From contig JAFVPA010000029.1 of the NCBI GenBank assembly GCA_017505505.1, forward strand, positions 1-10,167: DNA of 10,167 nucleotides, given 5' to 3'. The position numbers and the translations under genes are program-made. The notes below the pieces were generated by a model. That model saw nothing but the letters and a program-made list of their open reading frames with translations. It had not been told where the DNA came from and made no database searches. The stretch comes from Oscillospiraceae bacterium (GTDB taxonomy: Bacteria; Bacillota_A; Clostridia; Oscillospirales; Oscillospiraceae). Position 1 is the stretch's first letter; each line of letters begins with the position of its first letter. This document shows, piece after piece, positions 5,543 to 10,167 of this stretch.

Positions 5543-6130
5543 CTATTTTGCCCATTCCGGGATCTTTTCAAACACCTTCGTTTCGCCCTTCCAGGGGAAG
5601 CTGATGCGGCAGGAGAAGAGCATAGGCTCGTTTTTTTCGCTGCGGGAGCCGTATTTGTGGTCGCCCACCAAGGGGAAGCCACGGCTGGAAAACTGTACTC
5701 TTATCTGATGGCTTCGCCCGGTATAGAGCCGGATGCGGACCAGGCTTTCTTCCCCGGCGGAGATTCGTTTGAATTCCAGCCGGGCCTTTTTCACGCCGCC
5801 GCGCTGGCGCTTCACCACGAAGACCTTATTCTTTTTGCTGTCCTTCCAGAGAAAATCCTCCCAGTCGCCGCTTTCCGGGGGCGTTCCGTGGACCATGGCC
5901 ATGTATTCCTTCAACATGGTGCCCTCCTGCGCTGCTTTGGACAGTTCTGCCGCGGCCTGCTTGGTCCGGGCGAAGATCATGACACCGCCCACGTTTTTAT
6001 CCAGCCGGTGGATGGGGAAAACTTCCCCGCCCAGCTGTTCTTTCAACGCCGCCGGGACCTCTGCTTCCGAATCCAGCCCCACAGGTTTGACGAGAACGGC
6101 GATATGTTTATCAGAATAGAGAATTTCCAT
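5543..6130 (-). CDS. RluA-family RNA pseudouridine synthase (short form)
   Basis: The 195-residue enzyme converts specific uridines in rRNA or tRNA to pseudouridine. The catalytic motif HRLDKNVGG (41-49) supplies the aspartate at 44, and the C-terminal block LYTGRSHQIRVQFSSRGFPLVGDHKYG (135-161) is the RluA signature. There is no S4 domain, and the protein is shorter than the ~300-residue RluC/RluD enzymes, so it belongs to the compact RluA/TruC-like group. The target base is not predictable. The start at 6130 has GGGGAGG about 6 bases upstream. It is transcribed away from the ABC exporter gene, with a separate extended -10 promoter at 6164-6172, and converges on the MATE gene. Confidence 0.93.
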   Translation of the reverse strand: MEILYSDKHIAVLVKPVGLDSEAEVPAALKEQLGGEVFPIHRLDKNVGGVMIFARTKQAAAELSKAAQEGTMLKEYMAMVHGTPPESGDWEDFLWKDSKKNKVFVVKRQRGGVKKARLEFKRISAGEESLVRIRLYTGRSHQIRVQFSSRGFPLVGDHKYGSRSEKNEPMLFSCRISFPWKGETKVFEKIPEWAK

Positions 6131-6163
6131 GAGAGACCTCCCCTACAGAATAGGATTTTCCGT

Positions 6164-6192
6164 ATTATACCACAAACTTCTCACATAGGAAA
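6164..6192 (-). promoter_or_regulatory. Promoter for RluA-family gene (extended -10)
   Basis: On the minus strand the perfect -10 box TATAAT (6164-6169) is preceded by TGG, forming an extended -10 element. The sequence 17 bp further upstream, TTTCCT (6187-6192), is a weak -35. This is typical of promoters that depend on the extended -10. The start would be near 6157, giving a leader of about 27 bases. Confidence 0.65.
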
Positions 6193-6201
6193 GAGTGACC
6201 A

Positions 6202-6229
6202 TTGATTCCTTGACAACATCCTGTATAAT
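6202..6229 (+). promoter_or_regulatory. Promoter for ABC exporter/acyltransferase operon
   Basis: TTGATT (6202-6207) and the perfect -10 box TATAAT (6224-6229) are 16 bp apart. A perfect TTGACA at 6210-6215 is only 8 bp from this -10 and cannot be its partner. Transcription would start near 6236, about 20 bases before the ATG at 6256. Confidence 0.65.
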
Positions 6230-6255
6230 ATAGGTAAGAAATGGAGGATGGAACC

Positions 6256-8019
6256 ATGACCACGAAAGAATTCCAGCGTAAATCCCCACTGATGATCTTC
6301 TTAAGCTACTTCAAAAACCATAAAAAGCTCTTCGCCATTGATGTAAGCTGTGCTGTAGGCATTGCGGCCATTGATCTGGCCTTCCCTCTGGTGACGAGGT
6401 CTGCCCTGTATGACCTGCTGCCCAACCAGCTGTACCGGACATTCTTTGTCATCATGGCGGCGGTGGTGTGCAGCTATGTGCTGCGGTCGCTGCTGAACTT
6501 TACGGTAGCCTACCTGGGCCATACCTTTGGCATCCGGGTGGAGGCGGATATCCGCAAGGACCTGTTCGCCCATATGCAGGAGCTGAGCTTTGATTTCTAT
6601 GACCGGAACCGGACGGGCAAGCTCATGTCCCGGCTGACATCGGACCTGTTCGAACTGACGGAGCTGGCCCACCACGGCCCGGAGGACTTACTGACCTCGG
6701 TACTGACCATCGTGGGCGCCTTGACGGTAATGGCCTCCATCCGCTGGCAGCTGGCAGTCATCGTGGCGCTGACCATTCCGGTATTCCTGATCGTGGTCAT
6801 GGCCATGCGCAAGCGTATGGGCCGGGCTTCCAAAGCTTCCAAAGAAAAGATCGCCCATATCAATCAGGAAATTGAAAGCAGCCTCTCCGGTGTCCGCACC
6901 GCCAAGGCCTTTGCCAACGAAGCCACGGAAAGCGCCCGTTTTAACGCCGCTAATGAGCAGTTCAAGACTGCCAAGCGGGAATTCCACAAGGCCATGGGTA
7001 TGTTTCACAGCTCCGTTGAGTTTTTCCTTTGCAGTCTGAATGTCATCGTCATCGGTGTTGGCGGCTATTACGTGATGCGTGGGGAAATGGACTACCGGGA
7101 TCTGGTGACCTTTAACCTGTACATCGCCTCCTTTGTCAGCCCCATGCGCAAGCTCAGCAGTTTTTCTGAGATGTTTGCCAACGGTTTCGCGGGACTGAAC
7201 CGTTTCGTGGAGGTCATGCGGATGGAGCCTACCGTGCAGGATAAGCCCAATGCAAAGACCTTGGAAAATGTCCGCGGTGAGATCACCGTTCAGAATGTGT
7301 CCTTCGCCTATGACGGAGACCTGGATGTGCTCCACGATGTGTCTCTGGAAGTAAAACCCGGCGAGACCATTGCTATCGTGGGGCCCTCCGGCGGCGGCAA
7401 GACCACCTTGTGCCAGCTGATCCCCCGGTTCTATGATGTGTCCAGCGGCGCTATCCGCATCGATGGGCTGGATATCCGGGATGTGACCCAGCGAAGCATA
7501 CACGAGAATCTGGGCATCGTCCAGCAGGATGTGTTCCTGTTTGCGGATACCATTTTCGAGAATATCCGCTACGGAAAGCCCGAGGCCACTATGGAGGAGG
7601 TCATCGAGGCAGCTAAGAAGGCGGAGATCTACGAGGATATCCTGGCCATGCCCCAGGGTTTCGATACCTATGTGGGCGAAAGGGGTACCCTGCTTTCCGG
7701 CGGACAGAAGCAGCGTGTGGCAATTGCCCGGATCTTCCTGAAGAATCCGCCTATTCTGATCCTGGACGAAGCCACTTCTGCTCTGGACTCCGTCACCGAA
7801 GCCAAGATCCAGCGGGCCTTCGACAACCTGGCTGTGGGCCGTACCACGCTGATCATTGCCCACCGCTTAAGCACCATCCGCAATGCCAGCCGGATCGTGT
7901 CTATTGCCGACGGTGTCATCACCGAATGCGGCACTCATGCGGAGCTGGTGGGGACCGGCGGTGTCTATTCCCAGCTCTACAAAACCCAGAACGCCTTGGC
8001 CCTGGAAGCTATGAAATAA
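6256..8019 (+). CDS. ABC exporter, fused membrane and ATPase domains
   Basis: The 587-residue protein is a half-transporter of the MsbA/LmrA type that works as a dimer and exports lipids, drugs or peptides by ATP hydrolysis. The six-helix membrane domain covers about 1-320, with the coupling-region motif SFDFYDRNRTGKLMSRLTSD (111-130). The ATPase domain has Walker A GPSGGGKTT (376-384), Q-loop VQQD (422-425), signature LSGGQ (480-484), Walker B ILILDE (500-505) and switch His536 in AHRLST; all key residues are present. The start at 6256 is preferred because GGAGG lies 8 bases upstream; an ATG at 6241 would leave only a few bases of leader. No partner half-transporter is adjacent, so a homodimer is likely. 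The acyltransferase gene begins 18 bp after its stop and probably shares its mRNA. Confidence 0.95.
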   Translation: MTTKEFQRKSPLMIFLSYFKNHKKLFAIDVSCAVGIAAIDLAFPLVTRSALYDLLPNQLYRTFFVIMAAVVCSYVLRSLLNFTVAYLGHTFGIRVEADIRKDLFAHMQELSFDFYDRNRTGKLMSRLTSDLFELTELAHHGPEDLLTSVLTIVGALTVMASIRWQLAVIVALTIPVFLIVVMAMRKRMGRASKASKEKIAHINQEIESSLSGVRTAKAFANEATESARFNAANEQFKTAKREFHKAMGMFHSSVEFFLCSLNVIVIGVGGYYVMRGEMDYRDLVTFNLYIASFVSPMRKLSSFSEMFANGFAGLNRFVEVMRMEPTVQDKPNAKTLENVRGEITVQNVSFAYDGDLDVLHDVSLEVKPGETIAIVGPSGGGKTTLCQLIPRFYDVSSGAIRIDGLDIRDVTQRSIHENLGIVQQDVFLFADTIFENIRYGKPEATMEEVIEAAKKAEIYEDILAMPQGFDTYVGERGTLLSGGQKQRVAIARIFLKNPPILILDEATSALDSVTEAKIQRAFDNLAVGRTTLIIAHRLSTIRNASRIVSIADGVITECGTHAELVGTGGVYSQLYKTQNALALEAMK

Positions 8020-8037
8020 TGATATGGGATGTTCATT

Positions 8038-9042
8038 ATGAAGACGGAGATAACAACAGTCCAAGAAAATAAGACACTGGATCTATGCAAATTTATTGCC
8101 AGTATCTTTATCGCAGCTACCCATTTGCCTTCATTCTTACCAACGGAGGCTACGGAAATCTATTTTACCCAATGGTTTTCACGATTTTTCGTCCCGTTCT
8201 TTTTTCTGTCTACCGGCTATTTTTTTCAGAAGGCATTAGACAAGCGGAAATCTTTGAAGAGAATCGCATGGCTATTTGCTTTGAGCTATATGCTCTACTT
8301 GCCAGCTATTCTGGAGGGGGCAACAGATGTTTCTGGCGTAATATCTAAGCTACGTTGGAACCTGATTATCGGATATGAACACTTGTGGTATTTGAGTGCA
8401 ACTCTGGAAGGCCTTCTGGTTTGGTACGTGCTGGAAAAGATTCCGGTGATTTCTGATCTGTTCCGCAAGATAGGAATCCCACTTTGCATATGTTTATTTT
8501 TGATTGGCGCACTGCTGGATGAACATTATCGATTGCTGGATAGCAATGTGCTTCAAAGCGTGGGAGATTTTGTGCTGATTTTTGGTGGTCCCCGGAATGT
8601 AGTGTTCATGGGTTTTCCTCTTTTGTATTTGGGTGGAAGTCTGGCGCGGTATGAAAAGAAGCTTCGCAAAGTTTCCACAGTGTTGCTGGTGCTGGGGTGG
8701 TTCCTGTTTCGGGGTGCGGCATTTTGGGAATGCGGCTACTTGTATGGGGCGTTAGGACCGGAGATTACCAATGATATAACCTTCTTTGGCTGCTGGCCTG
8801 CGGTGTTCCTGTTCCTTCTGTCCATTAAATTTCAGATCCCTATTCCAGAGCAGTTTGCCAAGCTGTTGCGGAAATTGTCTGAGTACATATATATCTTGCA
8901 TCCATTGGTGGCGATGCTGATCACTCATTATCTGCCTCTAACACCACTGTCTCTCTGGCTGAGTACCATCACTATGTGCAGTTTGCTGTATATTCTGCTG
9001 GAAAAACAGTTCGTATCCAAAAAACAGGAGACCGTCAAATGA
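8038..9042 (+). CDS. Membrane acyltransferase, acyltransferase-3 family
   Basis: The 334-residue protein is very hydrophobic with about ten membrane segments and fits the acyltransferase-3 family, which moves acyl groups from the cytoplasmic side to envelope polysaccharides, lipids or related acceptors. Support is the N-terminal KTLDLCKFIASIFIAATHL with the family's conserved histidine (His29), the block FFVPFFFLSTGYFF (50-63) and EHLWYLSATLEGLLVWY (114-130) with a second conserved-type histidine. The start at 8038 has a weak GGGA 8 bases upstream; an ATG at 8029 would overlap that site. The gene follows the ABC exporter by 18 bp and lacks its own visible promoter, so co-transcription is likely. 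It is clearly more AT-rich than its neighbours, with A/T-ending codons, which suggests later acquisition. The acceptor is unknown; modification of a product exported by the ABC protein is possible but inferred. Confidence 0.85.
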   Translation: MKTEITTVQENKTLDLCKFIASIFIAATHLPSFLPTEATEIYFTQWFSRFFVPFFFLSTGYFFQKALDKRKSLKRIAWLFALSYMLYLPAILEGATDVSGVISKLRWNLIIGYEHLWYLSATLEGLLVWYVLEKIPVISDLFRKIGIPLCICLFLIGALLDEHYRLLDSNVLQSVGDFVLIFGGPRNVVFMGFPLLYLGGSLARYEKKLRKVSTVLLVLGWFLFRGAAFWECGYLYGALGPEITNDITFFGCWPAVFLFLLSIKFQIPIPEQFAKLLRKLSEYIYILHPLVAMLITHYLPLTPLSLWLSTITMCSLLYILLEKQFVSKKQETVK

Positions 9043-9051
9043 CGGTCTCCT
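9019..9051. terminator. Bidirectional terminator between convergent genes
   Basis: GGAGACCGTC (9027-9036) and GACGGTCTCC (9041-9050) form a perfect 10-bp stem around AAAT. On the minus strand it is followed by TGTTTTTT, a good terminator for the isomerase-like gene. On the plus strand only TTT follows, making it weaker for the acyltransferase gene. The acyltransferase stop codon TGA (9040-9042) is inside the stem. Confidence 0.8.
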
Positions 9052-9067
9052 TTGCGTATGTAGAGGA

Positions 9068-9958
9068 TTAAGCCTTTTCCAGCAGTTCCTTCAGGTAAGC
9101 GATGTTCTCTTCCAGCTTTTCCCGGGTGGGCTTCTCGTTGGAGAAGTCTTCCACGGACAGCCAGCCGTCGTAGCCGACCTTCTTCAGGGCCTTGATCAGG
9201 GCAGCCAGGTTGGCGGAGCCCTTCTTCATGGGCATCCAGGACTGATTGTACTTGGTGGCACCGAACTCGTCCTCACCGGCGGGGGTCAGAGCGGCGTTCT
9301 TCACATGGACGTGAGCCAGGTACTTGCCCAGCATCTCGAAGCCCAGCTGGTAAGCCTCATAGCCTTCGTAGACCATGTTGCCGGGATCGTAGATCAGACC
9401 GAAGTATTCAGGATCGAAGCCGTCCAGAACACGCAGGGCAGAGGAAGCGGAGGAAATCATCATGCCGTGATGGGTCTCGATCAGGAACTTGACACCGTAC
9501 TTCTTCAGCAGGGGCTCGCACTCGCGCAGATAAGCCCGGTACTCGTTGAACTGATCCCAGTAAGGACGGTTGGGGTCGTAGGTAGCCATGGGGCCGCGGA
9601 CGGTCTTGCAGCCAATAGCGGCAGCGGCGGCGATGGTATTCTCAATCTCCTCGGGAGCGCCCTTCAGGGTGGTGGCCAGGTTGCAGATGGTCAGACCTGC
9701 TTCATCACACAGGGCCTTGACCTTCTTACACTCGTTCATAATGTCGTCAACATTCAGAGTGGAGTGGTTGTCGGTCCAGTAGCGGAAAGCGTACTGAGCC
9801 TCCTTGGGATAGTTGGCGAACATGGCCTTCAGGGGGGACTCGCCTTCGGTCTTGTCAACACGCCACTCGACACCTTCATAGCCCATTTCCTTCAGGACGG
9901 CAACGGACTCGGCCAGATCGTACTCAGGCAGGCTGACGGTATAAACTGCTAATTTCAT
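9068..9958 (-). CDS. Sugar phosphate isomerase/epimerase-like protein (xylose isomerase-like TIM barrel)
   Basis: The 296-residue protein fits the AP-endonuclease-2/xylose isomerase-like TIM barrel family, cytoplasmic metal-dependent enzymes that isomerise or epimerise sugars, inositols or keto-acids. Barrel strands begin at KLAVYTVSLPEYDLAESV and GYEGVEWRV. Likely metal ligands are Glu161 (LIETHHG), Asp191 (YDPGN), His216/His218 (AHVHVKN) and Glu270 (SVEDF). It is complete and of normal length. The start at 9958 has AGGAGA about 8 bases upstream. It is transcribed alone from its own promoter and ends 17 bp from a strong terminator. No transporter or kinase gene is next to it to hint at the substrate. 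Its GC-rich, restricted codon use suggests good expression. Confidence 0.88.
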   Translation of the reverse strand: MKLAVYTVSLPEYDLAESVAVLKEMGYEGVEWRVDKTEGESPLKAMFANYPKEAQYAFRYWTDNHSTLNVDDIMNECKKVKALCDEAGLTICNLATTLKGAPEEIENTIAAAAAIGCKTVRGPMATYDPNRPYWDQFNEYRAYLRECEPLLKKYGVKFLIETHHGMMISSASSALRVLDGFDPEYFGLIYDPGNMVYEGYEAYQLGFEMLGKYLAHVHVKNAALTPAGEDEFGATKYNQSWMPMKKGSANLAALIKALKKVGYDGWLSVEDFSNEKPTREKLEENIAYLKELLEKA

Positions 9959-9996
9959 GGGGCATCTCTCCTTACATTTTTTATTGTTCCTTGTTC

Positions 9997-10025
9997 ATTA
10001 TAACGCACGTATGGAGAGAATACAA
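9997..10025 (-). promoter_or_regulatory. Promoter for isomerase/epimerase-like gene
   Basis: On the minus strand TTGTAT (10020-10025) and the perfect -10 box TATAAT (9997-10002) are exactly 17 bp apart. The start would be near 9990, leaving a leader of about 32 bases that includes the AGGAGA ribosome binding site. Confidence 0.7.
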
Positions 10026-10064
10026 GTGCAAATGTGGCAATATCCAACAAATACAGGGCGTAAT

Positions 10065-10093
10065 GTACTTTTCTTGGTCGCCAAGAAAAGTAC
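10065..10093. repeat. Perfect 13-bp palindrome (end-repeat family, right copy)
   Basis: GTACTTTTCTTGG (10065-10077) and CCAAGAAAAGTAC (10081-10093) are perfect inverted repeats around TCG, followed by CAAAAGAAGGCGAC. It resembles the palindrome at 33-66 in arm sequence, in the following CAAAAGAA and in the downstream motif CGCTTCGAAAAG (10116-10127), which matches 168-179 with one change. It lies upstream of the isomerase-like gene promoter. There is no T-run, so it is not an obvious terminator. Confidence 0.7.
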
Positions 10094-10118
10094 CAAAAGA
10101 AGGCGACTTAAGGGGCGC

Positions 10119-10162
10119 TTCGAAAAGACAGAAATTGTGGTATGATTGCCACTGGCAATCAT
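10119..10162 (+). promoter_or_regulatory. Possible rightward promoter with hairpin at its start
   Basis: TTCGAA (10119-10124) and TATGAT (10141-10146) are 16 bp apart, with TGG before the -10 box. ATGATTGCC (10142-10150) and GGCAATCAT (10154-10162) form a perfect 9-bp inverted repeat that overlaps the -10 box and the expected start. It may be an operator or leader hairpin for a gene beyond the window. No coding start is visible before the end. Confidence 0.35.
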
Positions 10163-10167
10163 CAATA

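Noticed and set aside
5475..5708. Small plus-strand open frame starting in the second 106-bp repeat
   Set aside because: Its first part is only a translation of the GC-rich repeat end (PGGGRPPPY), and the rest is antisense to the RluA-family gene.
6210..6215. Perfect TTGACA as the -35 of the ABC exporter promoter
   Set aside because: It is only 8 bp from the TATAAT at 6224; no suitable -10 lies 16-18 bp downstream. TTGATT at 6202 fits better.
6688..7863. Minus-strand open frame (391 codons) opposite the ABC exporter
   Set aside because: It is antisense to all the ATPase motifs and has no recognisable domain or ribosome binding site.
9305..9952. Plus-strand open frame (215 codons) opposite the isomerase-like gene
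   Set aside because: It mirrors a well-supported TIM-barrel enzyme and lacks a start signal.
9957..10145. Plus-strand open frame of 62 codons at the right end
   Set aside because: It runs through the isomerase-like gene promoter and the palindrome, has no ribosome binding site, and its lysine/arginine-rich tail comes from the repeat.

Overview
The window looks like chromosomal sequence from a moderately GC-rich member of the Clostridia, probably an Oscillospirales-type gut bacterium. The evidence is the mix of Firmicutes-style genes (an ECF sigma factor with a Sigma_reg-type membrane anti-sigma factor, a MATE pump, a one-chain ABC exporter), strong GGAGG-type ribosome binding sites, sigma-A-like promoters, and short palindromic GC-rich intergenic repeats. 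No rRNA, tRNA or CRISPR array was seen. The placement rests on gene style, not on a database match.

Left part (1-2440). The first ~206 bases are repeat-like, non-coding DNA. They run directly into the C-terminal half of clpB (disaggregase ClpB: middle domain, second AAA+ domain and C-terminal domain), which lacks its N-terminal half and any start. A compact tnpA-only IS200-type element (~1532-2262) lies just behind the clpB stop. Its transposase looks intact. Its leader carries a hairpin that buries the ribosome binding site, and the loop of that hairpin is complementary to the element's other end. Next come a strong hairpin and the first of two 106-bp palindromic repeats.

Middle part (2440-5540). 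An ECF sigma factor and its overlapping membrane anti-sigma gene run leftward, and a MATE efflux pump runs rightward. The ~150 bp between them holds two sigma-A-like promoters facing opposite ways and almost fully superimposed on an 8-bp inverted repeat. RNA polymerase could probably occupy only one at a time. The pump gene ends in the second 106-bp repeat, which separates it from a convergent RluA-type pseudouridine synthase gene.

Right part (5540-10167). The RluA-family gene is divergent from an ABC exporter gene with fused membrane and ATPase domains. An AT-richer membrane acyltransferase gene follows the exporter after 18 bp and probably shares its transcript. A bidirectional terminator, whose stem contains the acyltransferase stop codon, separates this pair from a convergent sugar-phosphate isomerase/epimerase-like gene with its own promoter. 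The window ends in a perfect 13-bp palindrome related to the one at the left end, followed by a possible promoter and hairpin pointing out of the window.

Most genes belong to known families. The features most worth a second look are regulatory or structural: the superimposed divergent promoters, the self-complementary IS200 transcript, the paired 106-bp elements whose cores lie in opposite orientations between like-oriented ends, and the break in clpB.
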